A stretch of DNA of 64,000 bases from Mycoplasma seminis. GTDB lineage: Bacteria; Bacillota_I; Bacilli_A; Mycoplasmatales; Metamycoplasmataceae. The notes below the pieces were generated by a model that saw only the letters and a program-made list of their open reading frames with translations, had not been told where the DNA came from and ran no database searches. Positions within the stretch are counted from its first letter, which is position 1. Every line of letters starts with the position of its first letter. Made by a program: the position numbers and the translations under genes. Location: assembly GCF_030718845.1 (NCBI RefSeq), contig NZ_CP132191.1:310001-374000 (forward strand), in the 5' to 3' direction. This document shows, one piece after another, positions 8,148-21,987 of this stretch.

Positions 8148-11100
8148 ATGGAGCAAAAAAATTATAAAATTCGTAAATTTGGTCCTATTACAGAGAGAAG
8201 AGATTATTCTGTAACAAAAGAATCTTTACCTTTGTTTGATATTCTTGAAACAAGTAAAGAAAGTTTCGAACTTTTTATTAACAAAAGAATTCAAGAATGT
8301 CTTTTAGAAGTTTACCCAATTGAAGCTGCTAACAAAGAAGTACGTTTAGATTACGTTAAGGGTTCAGTTAGACTTGAATTACCATTTAAAAAGATTACTA
8401 GCGAAAGCGAAGAAATCAAAAAAGCAAAAGCTAAAGGGATTAACTTTAGCGTTAAAGTTTATGTAAGCTTAAAAAGAGAAATTACAAATACTGGAGAAGT
8501 TAAAATTGATGAAGTTTTACTTGGAGAAATTCCATACATGACTTCAGGTGGAAGTTTTATCATCAATGGTTCTGAAAAAGTTATCGTTTCTCAGTTAATT
8601 CGTTCACCAGGTGCATACTTTGGGCTTGGTGTTCGTAATAAGCAATCAGATGACTTATTCAACAAACTTGAAATTTTACCTAGAATCGGTTCTTGACTTG
8701 AAGTATCTCACAAAGTTACATCTTCAACTTTAGATACAGTTAAAATCAAAATTGATAAAAACAAGAATGTTAACTTAGCTACATTCTTAGGATCATTTGG
8801 TTTTACAGTTAAAACAATCCAAGATTTATTTGGAACAAGTGAGTTATTAGAAGAAACACTTAAGAAAGATAAATTAATCCAAAACACAGAAATGACTGAA
8901 GCAGAAATTCTTGATGCATGTCAAGAAGAACTTTTCAGAGGTCTTAGAAAAGGAGATCGTATTTCTGAAGAAGCTAAACGTTCACTTATTCCTGGAATGT
9001 TGTTTGATAAAAAACGTTACAACTTATCAACAACAGGACGTTACATGCTTAATAAGAAACTTTCTCTTATTGACCGTATTACAAATACATATTTAGCAGA
9101 TGACTTTATTGTTCGTTCATCAGAACCTGGGGAAAAAATTGTTTTATTCCCAGCTGGAACATTTATTGACATCAAGAAAGCTAAAGAAATTCAAAACGCT
9201 TTTGATGAAGGTTTAATTAGAAGTGAAAAAATTCCTGGAATTGACCCAGAAATTGTTTACCATAGATTAACTCAACAAAACAAAACACTTTCAAAAAGAA
9301 TTAACATCATTAAATTAAGAGTTTATCCAACAAGAAAATGAATGGAAGAAAAACCTGAAGAACCTGTTTTAGTAATCGGAAACGATCCTAAATCAACAGA
9401 AACACATCTTTTAATTTCAGATATTGTTGCTGCAATTAACTACTACTTCAATTTAATCGATGGAATTGGACAAGATGATGATCCGGATTCATTAACAAAC
9501 AAACGTATTGTTTCAGTTGGTGAATTACTTGAAGGTCAATTACAAGTTGCTTTAACAAAACTTGAAAAAGCTACACGTGAACGTATGGGGGCTAAAGAAG
9601 CTGATAAAGTTACGGCTAAGAATGTTACGAATAACAAACTTATCACAAACCAAATGAAGCAATTCTTTAACTCTTCAAAACTTTCACAATTCATGGATCA
9701 AATTAACCCACTTGCTGAAGTTTCAAATAAACGTCGTGTTACATCACTTGGGCCTGGTGGTCTTAACCGTGATACAGCACAATTCGAAGTTCGTGACGTT
9801 CATGCAACTCACTACGGAAGAATTTGTCCTATCGAAACACCTGAAGGACCTAACATCGGACTTATCCTTAACTATGCTACATATGCAAAAGTTAATGAAT
9901 TAGGATTCTTAAAAACTCCTTATTTCAAAGTTAATAATGGTGTAGTTGATTATTCAACAACTCACTACTTAACAGCTGCTGAAGAAATTGGGTTCTCATT
10001 TGCTCAATCTTCAGTTAAAGTTGATGATTCAAATAGAATAGTTGATCCATATTTAACAATCAGACGTGATTATAACTATATTATAGGAACACCAGCAGAT
10101 ATCGACTTTATTGAGGTTTCATCAAAACAAATCGTTTCAGTTGCTGCTGCTGCTATTCCATTCCTTGAAAACGACGATGCTAACCGTGCACTTATGGGAT
10201 CAAACATGCAACGTCAAGCAGTTCCACTTCTTCAAGCTGAAGCACCATTTGTTGCAACAGGTATTGAAGCTGATATTGCTAAATATTCATCATATAACTT
10301 AGTAGCTAAAAACCCTGGAGTTGTTACATTTGTTGATGGATCAAAAATTATGATCAAAAACGAAAAAGGTAACACAGATAGATATAGCTTAAGAAACTTC
10401 GAAAGAAGTAACCAAGGAACATTAATTCAACAAAGACCAATTGTAAGAGTTGGACAAGAAGTTGAAAAAGGTGACTTACTTGTTGATGGTAGCTCATTTA
10501 AAGATGGAGAAATGGCTCTAGGTAAAAACGTGCTTGTAGGATTCACTACATGAAACGGATATAACTTTGAGGATGCTGTTATCATCAATGAAAGACTTGT
10601 AAAAGATGATGTTTATACATCAATTCACATCGAAGAACAAACAATTCAATTCAGAACATCACGTGCTGGAGATGATATCTTAACAAACGATATTCCAAAC
10701 GTTTCAAAACAAGCTCTAAGACACTTAGATGAAAGAGGAATTGTTAAAGTTGGTTCAGAAGTGCTACCTGGAGATATTTTAGTAGGTAGACTTTCACCAA
10801 AAGGAGAAGATAACCCATCTCAAGAAGAAAAACTTCTTATGGCTATTCTTCAACAACGTCCACAAACAACTAAAGATACATCATTAAAAGTTAAAAATGG
10901 ACATGCTGGTACAGTAATTCATGTTGAAGTTCTTTCACGTGAAGCTGGAGATACACTTGAAGAAGGCGTAGATAAAATTATTAAAGTGTCAATCGCACAA
11001 AAACGTAAAATCAAAGTTGGGGACAAGATGGCTGGTCGTCACGGTAACAAAGGGGTTATCTCTATTGTTTTACCTGAAGAAGATATGCCTTACTTAGAAG

Positions 11101-11775
11101 ATGGTACACCACTTGATATTATGCTTAACCCACAAGGGGTTCCTTCTCGTATGAACATTGGTCAAGTACTTGAACTTCACCTTGGTATGGCTGCTAGAAA
11201 ATTAGGTGTTAAATTCGTTACACCATCATTTGATGGGGTTAAAAAATCTGACATCGAAGCCGCACTTGTTGAAGCTGGACTTGATAAGAGTGGAAAACAA
11301 ACTCTTATTGACCCAATTACTGGAAGAAAATTTGATAAACCTATTTCAGTTGGTGTTATGTACATGCTTAAACTTAACCACATGGTTGATGATAAAATGC
11401 ATGCTCGTAGTGTTGGGCCTTACTCACTTATTACACAACAACCACTTGGAGGGAAATCTCAAAATGGGGGACAAAGATTCGGGGAAATGGAAACATGAGC
11501 TATCGAATCTTATGGAGCAACAAACGTGCTTCAAGAAATTCTTACCTATAAATCAGATGATATCATCGGACGTAATGCTTTATATTCAGCATTAGTTTCT
11601 GGTAAAGAATTACCAAATCCAGGAGTTCCTGAATCATTTAACGTTCTTAGTTATGAACTTAAAGGACTTGGAATGAAACTTGATACTTCAACTAGAAGTA
11701 TTGATGAAGAAGAAAATGTAGATCACAGTCAATATCAATATGTTGACACAAACGAAGTAAGCGGAGGAGAAGATT

Positions 11776-11783
<8 letters not shown>
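8148..11783 (+). CDS. rpoB: DNA-directed RNA polymerase beta subunit
   Basis: A 1211-residue core RNA polymerase subunit, normal length for a mollicute RpoB. Universally conserved segments are present: [10 protein letters not shown]-type text (here [13 protein letters not shown]), [43 protein letters not shown] and [18 protein letters not shown]. The rifampicin region has Asn at local residue 527 (E. coli 526, normally His; codon 9726-9728). Asn at this position is known to make Spiroplasma citri naturally rifampicin resistant. Thr replaces Ser at E. coli position 531. The start follows AGAAAGGATGAG. The last 8 bases overlap the rpoC start, so the two subunits are translationally coupled. Trp codons are TGA. 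Confidence 0.98.
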
Positions 11784-16296
<4,513 letters not shown>

Positions 16297-16302
16297 TAAT
16301 TT

Positions 16303-16339
16303 GAAAAGTAAAGCTTAGGCTTTGCTTTTTTCATTTTAT
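16303..16339 (+). repeat. Left 37-bp target duplication carrying the rpoC terminator
   Basis: A 37-bp sequence beginning GAAAAGTAAAGC is repeated exactly at 18043-18079, on either side of the IS1202-like element. It contains the AAAGC-TTAG-GCTTT hairpin with its T run, which is the rpoC terminator. Confidence 0.9.
16309..16331 (+). terminator. rpoC terminator
   Basis: TAAAGC-TTAG-GCTTTG forms a short stem followed by CTTTTTTC, 12 bp after the rpoC stop. An identical copy lies at 18049-18071 because of the insertion. Confidence 0.75.
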
Positions 16340-16395
16340 TGTAGAATAGCTTTGATTTTGTCACTTTATAAAAACATAAAATGTAATAAAATAAA

Positions 16396-16428
16396 AACGA
16401 TATTTATTCATCGTAAATATCGTTTTTT
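16396..16428. terminator. Bidirectional hairpin after the IS1202-like transposase
   Basis: An almost perfect stem, AACGATATTTA with TAAATATCGTT, is flanked by A-rich and T-rich runs. It overlaps the transposase stop codon and can terminate in both directions. Confidence 0.7.
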
Positions 16429-17945
16429 ACATTTTGAGACAATGCTTTAAGTTCCTGAAAGAGTTCACGCATTGTCTTTTTTATTTCAAAATCATCATGA
16501 GAAAATTCTGATAATAAAGCAGACATCTTATTTATGTATTTGTCGATTGTATTAAAAAATGAATTGCTATTTCTGTATAACTTAGCTATTTTTTCTACAG
16601 CTGGTATTGATATATCTAATCCCTTTTCTAGTGCTCATATTTCAGTAGGAGTTAAATATTTTCCTGTCGGTTCTTTTGCATAATATTTTTTGCTACCGTA
16701 CTTAAAATAAATATTCTCATCAGATGAATAAACCAGCACAACATTTGAGCCAATCGAAAAAATTATTCTTTTGCCTAGTTCATCAAAAGCTGCATAATTT
16801 TTACCTTGAAACCTAACAACTCCATTTAATATTTTTCTATCAATTTCAATATCAACTCTTCAATTTTCTTTCAAAGTTCCTTCTTTATTGAAAACAGATT
16901 TCTTATTCAAAAGTCTCTTTAGTTTGTTGTTATAGTATTTTTTAAAACCATCCACATTAAGTTGTAAATCTTTTAGAGTGGATAAGTGATTTTCATAAAT
17001 AAAGATTGGATATTTATCTAAAGCTGTTCTAAATGATCTTTCAACATGAGGTTTGTGTTTTGGATTACTTGAAGATATTACTCTAATTCCTTTTGAATTT
17101 AAAATTTTCTCAAAAGCAGTTTGAGTATTTTCAGATCCTCAAAATGTTCTTCTTTTATCTGTATAAATAAATTTTGGATATCCATAGTTCTTGAAAACTA
17201 TTTCCAAAAGCCTTTGATAACCTAATGTTGTTTCTTGTTTTTCGTATCAAACAGCTAATAGTATTCCTGTTGCAGCATCAATTGCATGATAGAGATAAAT
17301 TGGTTCATGATTTATGAGGTAAGGTTCGCACTGCGCATCTATTTCTATAACCTCACCAAATAATAAGTTTTTATTCAGATTCAAGACTTGTCTTTCTATT
17401 TTGTTTTGCTTTATTTTATTTTCAACATTTTTCAATAATAAAGTGACTTCTGAGTCAGACGCTTTTTTGTAATCTCGTTGTATTTTTCTTCCTCTTTTTG
17501 TAGTATGAATAGTTTTTAATCCTAATCTATTAAATCTTTTAATCAAGTTGCAATATGAAATTTTATTCTTATACAAATCATCTAGGAATGAATCTCAGAA
17601 TTCTTTAACAGAAATTTGATTAGTAGTTTTTTCGACATTTATTATCGTTTCAGAGATTTTTAAATAATTTTTGTAGATTTGCAAAATTTCTTGATCACTT
17701 ATGACTTTCTGTCTACCATTCGATTTATTTTTATGAGATATTACTAATTCAAGATTTTTATTTTTTAAAGCTGACAAAATATCTTTTTTATATCTAATAA
17801 CACTTCTTTCATTTAAACCGGTCATTATAGCAAGAGTCTTAGTAGGTTTATCAAGGTTTGAAGATATTATTTCAAAGTTTGTTTTACGTTTTCTTTCGAA
17901 ATTAGTTAGTTGTTTATTAGTTTTAATATCAATTTTTAGTTTCAT
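16404..17945 (-). CDS. IS1202-like transposase (DDE, rve-type core)
   Basis: A 513-residue protein, full length with TGA as Trp. The N-terminus has a helix-turn-helix-like part (MTGLNERSVIRYKK). The catalytic core follows: EIDAQCEPYL with the first Asp, YTDKRRTFWGS with the second, and HKPHVERSFRTALDK with the Glu. Its C-terminal quarter is charged and of unknown function. Size and order match transposases of the IS1202/ISNCY group; IS481-like is the main alternative. Unlike the other transposases in the window, this frame has no visible damage, so the element may be active. It is transcribed toward rpoC and ends in a hairpin that blocks read-through. Confidence 0.8.
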
Positions 17946-18000
17946 GTATTAAATTTTATTAAAAACTAATTTAAACAATTACTAGCAAAGGTGACAAAAT

Positions 18001-18041
18001 CAACGATATTTGACGAGGTGACAAAATCAAGTATATTTCAC
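18001..18041 (+). repeat. Tandem 14-bp motifs in the right end of the IS1202-like element
   Basis: GGTGACAAAATCAA occurs twice (about 17990-18003 and 18017-18030), each followed by an A/T-rich ATATTT spacer. One inverted copy lies at the left end. They are plausible transposase-binding sites. Confidence 0.6.
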
Positions 18042-18042
18042 A

Positions 18043-18079
18043 GAAAAGTAAAGCTTAGGCTTTGCTTTTTTCATTTTAT
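18043..18079 (+). repeat. Right 37-bp target duplication (second copy of the rpoC terminator)
   Basis: This is identical to 16303-16339. It leaves a terminator hairpin on the right side of the element, just upstream of the dUTPase promoter. Confidence 0.9.
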
Positions 18080-18090
18080 AAAAAATGTAA

Positions 18091-18096
18091 TATAAT
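18091..18096 (+). promoter_or_regulatory. dut: -10 box of the leaderless dUTPase gene
   Basis: The TATAAT at 18091 is only six bases upstream of the ATG at 18103, so the transcript should begin at or next to the start codon. No ribosome binding site precedes the ATG. Confidence 0.7.
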
Positions 18097-18102
18097 TCAA
18101 AC

Positions 18103-18600
18103 ATGAATTTAACTACAATATTCCAAATGCAAAAAGAATTAGATTTTCAAATTGCAAAAAAATCACATGATGCTAATCCTAACTTAAATAAAGACGATAT
18201 TAAAGTTCAAAAAACTTTAGCTTTAATTATTGAAGCTGCTGAATATATCAATGAAGTTCAAAGTTTTAAGTATTGAAAAATTCACAAAGATATTGAAAAA
18301 TCAGCTGTCACTGAAGAGTTTGCTGATTTAATCCACTTTTTAGTTAATTTTTCATATAAATTTGATATCGATCCAGAAATTGAGCCATTAATTTTAAGTC
18401 AAGATATTAACATCCAATTTCAACAATTATTTATCGCTATTGCTGATATTATGAAAAATATTTGCAAAGAAAACATCTTAAAAGCTTTTCAAATCGCTTT
18501 AGGTAGCTTTGTGATGCTAGGATATAATTATGATGATTTATTCCAAGCATATGAAGCTAAAAACCGTAAAAATTACGAAAGAATAGCTAATAACTATTAA
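18103..18600 (+). CDS. dut: Dimeric-type dUTP diphosphatase (all-alpha NTP pyrophosphatase)
   Basis: A 165-residue protein of the all-alpha dUTPase/MazG fold, which hydrolyses dUTP to dUMP and keeps uracil out of DNA. The metal-binding helices are visible: EAAEYINEV (ExxxE type) followed by EEFADLIHFLVNF (ExxD) about 30 residues later. The FKYWK between them is typical of dimeric dUTPases, with one TGA-coded Trp. The start at ATG 18103 is chosen because it opens the conserved frame and follows the -10 box. The apparent leaderless mRNA is unusual next to the strong Shine-Dalgarno sites elsewhere in the window. The gene is separated from rpoC by the IS1202-like element, with a terminator copy directly upstream. 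Confidence 0.8.
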
Positions 18601-18603
18601 TAA

Positions 18604-18626
18604 AAAGGTATAATAATTATACCTTT
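18604..18626 (+). promoter_or_regulatory. Palindromic promoter region of tRNA-Leu
   Basis: A perfect 23-bp inverted repeat (AAAGGTATAAT, one central A, ATTATACCTTT) contains a TATAAT -10 box at 18609-18614 and ends three bases before the tRNA. It may also fold in the dUTPase 3' end. Whether it is an operator or a coincidence of a promoter facing its own mirror image cannot be decided from sequence. Confidence 0.55.
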
Positions 18627-18628
18627 AT

Positions 18629-18713
18629 GCCTTAGTGGTGGAATGGTAGACGCTGCGGACTCAAAATCCGCTGGAGAAAATCCGTGCAGGTTCAAGTCCT
18701 GTCTAAGGCACCA
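18629..18713 (+). tRNA. tRNA-Leu (anticodon CAA)
   Basis: The acceptor stem GCCTTAG pairs with CTAAGGC. The D-arm has GGAATGGTAGAC and the anticodon stem GCGGA/TCCGC encloses the loop CTCAAAA, giving anticodon CAA for UUG codons. A long variable arm (typical of class II Leu tRNAs) and GGTTCAAGTCC follow. The 3' CCA is encoded. Confidence 0.97.
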
Positions 18714-18716
18714 TAT

Positions 18717-18737
18717 GATGCATGCTATGCATCTTTT
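18717..18737 (+). terminator. tRNA-Leu terminator
   Basis: GATGCAT-GCT-ATGCATC forms a perfect 7-bp stem four bases after the encoded CCA, followed by TTTTATTTT. Confidence 0.85.
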
Positions 18738-18801
18738 ATTTTGCCTTAAGGAAATAATTTCACACAAAATTAATATTTAATAACACAAATAAAAAAAGTT
18801 T

Positions 18802-18838
18802 TATAATAAAAGTAGAAGAGTGATAAACTCTTCTTTTT
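18802..18838 (+). promoter_or_regulatory. Native protease promoter and 5'-terminal leader hairpin
   Basis: A TATAAT -10 box at 18802-18807 would start transcripts near 18814. The RNA would begin directly with a perfect hairpin (AGAAGAGT, GATAA loop, ACTCTTCT) followed by five T. This could stabilise the 5' end or attenuate transcription. The duplicated segment begins at 18808, so the hairpin is copied to 21338-21358 but the -10 box is not. Confidence 0.65.
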
Positions 18839-19463
18839 AAATAACAAAGGAGCAAAAATGAAAAAACATAAATTAATTAAATTTTTATTAGCAGGTAGTC
18901 TTTTACCTATAATTTCAATTCCAATTGTATCATTAAAAGTTGATGATACTTCAAATATAAAATTAAACAAAAATTCTGATATTTCAATTTCCAAAGACAG
19001 TTATGATTGAGTAACTAATATGTTTAAAGCATATTATAAAAAACTCAATATACCAGATAATTTAACAGAAAATAAAAATTATATAGAAAATAAGCATAAT
19101 AAAGTAGGTATTATCGAGACAGATGATATTGATGAAACTTTATTACTTTCAAAGAATAAAAATTTTTCATTTAATAAAATGAAAAAAGACTATTTTAGAA
19201 TTGGTAGTCATAGTCAAATTGTTACATCCATAGTAGGAACTGATATGGGTATAAACCCAAGTGCAGAAATGTATTTTCCTGCATTAAACTATAAAACAGA
19301 AAAGAAAGGTGTTTTTGATCCATTAGAAGAATTTATTCAATATATGATTGATAATGGTGTTAATATTATTAATTTAAGTTTAGGATATATTACAGAACTC
19401 TTTACATATGATGGTTTAAATAATGAAACATTAAATGATGATTTACTAGACTATGAAACAATA
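18808..19463 (+). repeat. Left 656-bp direct repeat flanking IS1634-family copy A
   Basis: This segment is repeated at 21332-21987 with only three base differences. Both copies abut the inverted tips of the IS exactly, so this is the target duplication left by the insertion. It holds the protease leader, start codon and first ~200 codons. Confidence 0.9.
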
Positions 19464-19502
19464 CCTGAGTTTCGGAGTTTTAAAGGTTTAAAAAACGAAT
19501 AG
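18858..19502 (+). pseudogene. Truncated 5' copy of the S8 protease gene
   Basis: The first 202 codons duplicate the intact protease at 21382. The frame then enters the insertion sequence and stops at TAG 19500-19502, giving a 214-residue product ending in IS-encoded residues. It keeps the signal-peptide-like N-terminus and the His-containing segment but lacks the oxyanion Asn and the Ser segment, so it cannot be an active protease. Relative to the intact copy it has three substitutions, all changing residues (Met for Ile, Pro for Ala, Phe for Ser), as expected of a copy free of selection. It sits behind the native promoter and may still be transcribed. Confidence 0.85.
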
Positions 19503-21331
19503 TCCTTAAAAATAGGGCTATTCGTATTTTTTATGTCTAAATTACTTGTACAATTTTTGAAAATATTGTTTGTATTGTTTCGAAATCAGAAATATAATCT
19601 GAATTTTGAGTATTTCGTATATAAATTTCTTCTTTTATTTGACCATCAACAACTTTTACAACTTTTTCAGCTGATTTAATTGCTTTTATAACTCTTTCAT
19701 TTGAAAATCTATCGATTACACCAGTATCTTTTAGAGTTTTGTTAACTGAGTAAAGTAAAAATTTCATGATAACAAGAGACATAAAACATAATAAAATATG
19801 TGCTTCAATATGTTTATCTGTTCAAACATACATAGGTCTAACTTGTAATGATGATTTCATTGTTCTGAAGTTTTCTTCAATTTGTCATTGTTTTGCATAA
19901 ATTTCAACAATTTCTTCAGACGTTAAATCCATTCTCGAAGTTTCATAAATATAATAACCGTCAAATTGACTATCTTCTTGAACCTTTTTATAGTCTAATT
20001 CATAAAAAGCTTTACCTACTTTTTTGAAGAATTTGTATTTCTTTCCACCAGTTAATTTACCGGTTTCAACTAATCCATTTTTGTTTTTCAATTTATTAAA
20101 ATTATCAATTAAGTTTTGTCTATCAGCTTTATCTTTTAAAGCTCTTTTTTGCTAAATGTAACTATTCTACGTCTTAATTTTCCATTAGGACGTTTTTTAT
20201 TGTATAGAGAAACAATTGTTTCTTCTTTGTGTTTAAAGTTTTCATTACCTACATAGTTACTTTCATCTAAAACAAAATCTTTAAATGATTTTGCACCCGA
20301 TTTTAAACGATAAGAAATTATGTAATTTATCCCTTTTTGTTCTAAAATCTTATGTTACTTGATGTAGACATACCTTTATCAGCAATTATTGTTACATTTT
20401 TTATTTCATAAATTTTGCTCATTTCTAATACAAAAGGAATGAAAGTTTTAGAATTTGCAGTATTTCCTTTAAAGGTTTCGATATGAATGGGAATACCATT
20501 TTCATCTGTAGCCATACCGACAACAACTTGGTCTTCTTTAAATTTTCCATCTTTTGAATAACCACTATGTCTAAGACCTAAACGTGAAAAACTTTCAAAA
20601 TACATAGTTGTTGAATCATAGAAAACTAGTTCAACTTTTCTTGATGTATTTTTAATAACTTTTTGTTAATTCTTTTTAATAAGTTTTCTTTATTATCATA
20701 GATAAGATTTAATAAGGCATAATAACTATCTTTGCTAGTGTTTGGAGCATCTTCATATTTATACTTATTTTTATGTATTGAAATATAACTATTTGCATCA
20801 ATTATTCTGCTTGCAATTGTGTATTTTAGAATTTTATTAAGCTCTTTATGTCTTGTTTTTGGGAGTGCATCAAATATTTCAAATTTATTAATCAAATCAT
20901 AAAGGATATTTATCCCATAGTTTACATTGTAAACTTCTGTTTTTGAAGAATTTAATGCAAACATAATACTTTGCTTGATTTTTTCTTTTGAATCAGTAAT
21001 TGATAATGTTTCACAAACATTTTTTATTACATTTATCGGATCTGATGATAGCTCTTCTAATTTTTCTAATCTACCAATACCAACTTGGTTACCATATCCT
21101 TTTCCATAACCATTTGATGTTGCAATAGAAATATATGTGTGATCTTTTCTTTTGTGTTTGATAACTATAAACTTATTTTTCATGTCTATATTATACCATT
21201 TTATACAAGTAATACAAGTAAATAAAAGGACTTTTTTAGAAGTAAATTAAAAATCCATATATCGTAGATATATGAATCTTAATTAATTTGAATTTTTACA
21301 GATTTTTTGAACTAAAACTCCGAAACTCAGG
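19464..21331 (-). mobile_element. IS1634-family insertion sequence, copy A (decayed)
   Basis: An 1868-bp element with perfect terminal inverted repeats starting CCTGAGTTTCGGAGTTTT. It is flanked by a 656-bp direct repeat. IS1634 of M. mycoides is known for variable target duplications reaching hundreds of bases. Copy A is three bases shorter than copy B (46599-48469) because of three separate one-base deletions in the transposase gene. A hairpin near 19493-19525 serves as transposase terminator on the minus strand. Confidence 0.9.
19537..21183 (-). pseudogene. IS1634-family transposase with three single-base deletions
   Basis: It is nearly identical to the intact 549-residue transposase at 46672-48321. 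One base is missing at each of three places: near 20142-20152, in the A tract near 20342-20347, and near 20658-20666 (TTTTTG where copy B has TTTTTCG). Each deletion shifts the frame, so no complete product can be made. Catalytic segments remain recognisable in pieces (TIIADKGM, QWQIEENF). One deletion is in a homopolymer, so sequencing error is possible for that one. The other two are less error-prone contexts. Confidence 0.85.
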
Positions 21332-21987
21332 AAAAGTAGAAGAGTGATAAACTCTTCTTTTTAAATAACAAAGGAGCAAAAATGAAAAAACATAAATTAA
21401 TTAAATTTTTATTAGCAGGTAGTCTTTTACCTATAATTTCAATTCCAATTGTATCATTAAAAGTTGATGATACTTCAAATATAAAATTAAACAAAAATTC
21501 TGATATTTCAATTTCCAAAGACAGTTATGATTGAGTAACTAATATGTTTAAAGCATATTATAAAAAACTCAATATACCAGATAATTTAACAGAAAATAAA
21601 AATTATATAGAAAATAAGCATAATAAAGTAGGTATTATCGAGACAGATGATATTGATGAAACTTTATTACTTTCAAAGAATAAAAATTTTTCATTTAATA
21701 AAATGAAAAAAGACTATTTTAGAATTGGTAGTCATAGTCAAATTGTTACATCCATAGTAGGAACTGATATGGGTATAAACCCAAGTGCAGAAATATATTT
21801 TGCTGCATTAAACTATAAAACAGAAAAGAAAGGTGTTTTTGATCCATTAGAAGAATCTATTCAATATATGATTGATAATGGTGTTAATATTATTAATTTA
21901 AGTTTAGGATATATTACAGAACTCTTTACATATGATGGTTTAAATAATGAAACATTAAATGATGATTTACTAGACTATGAAACAATA
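21332..21987 (+). repeat. Right 656-bp direct repeat flanking IS1634-family copy A
   Basis: This is the second copy of 18808-19463. It begins immediately after the CTCAGG tip of the IS and continues seamlessly into the rest of the protease gene, so this side carries the functional reading frame. Confidence 0.9.

Larger units (their letters stand above)
16340..18042 (-). mobile_element. IS1202-like (ISNCY-type) insertion sequence flanked by a 37-bp duplication
   Basis: A 1703-bp element with TG...CA tips. The left tip reads TGTAGAATAGCTTTGATTTT and the reversed right tip TGTGAAATATACTTGATTTT; both then read GTCAC, so the inverted repeat is imperfect. The right end carries two tandem copies of a GGTGACAAAATCAA motif, like multiple transposase-binding sites; the left end has one. 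The single transposase is about 500 residues with a DDE core. Long target duplications (about 20-30 bp) are characteristic of the IS1202 group. Here the duplication is 37 bp and copies a terminator. Confidence 0.8.

Noticed and set aside
11206-11595. Alternative-frame ORF inside rpoB
   Set aside because: It overlaps invariant RpoB motifs in the true frame and has no homologous features.
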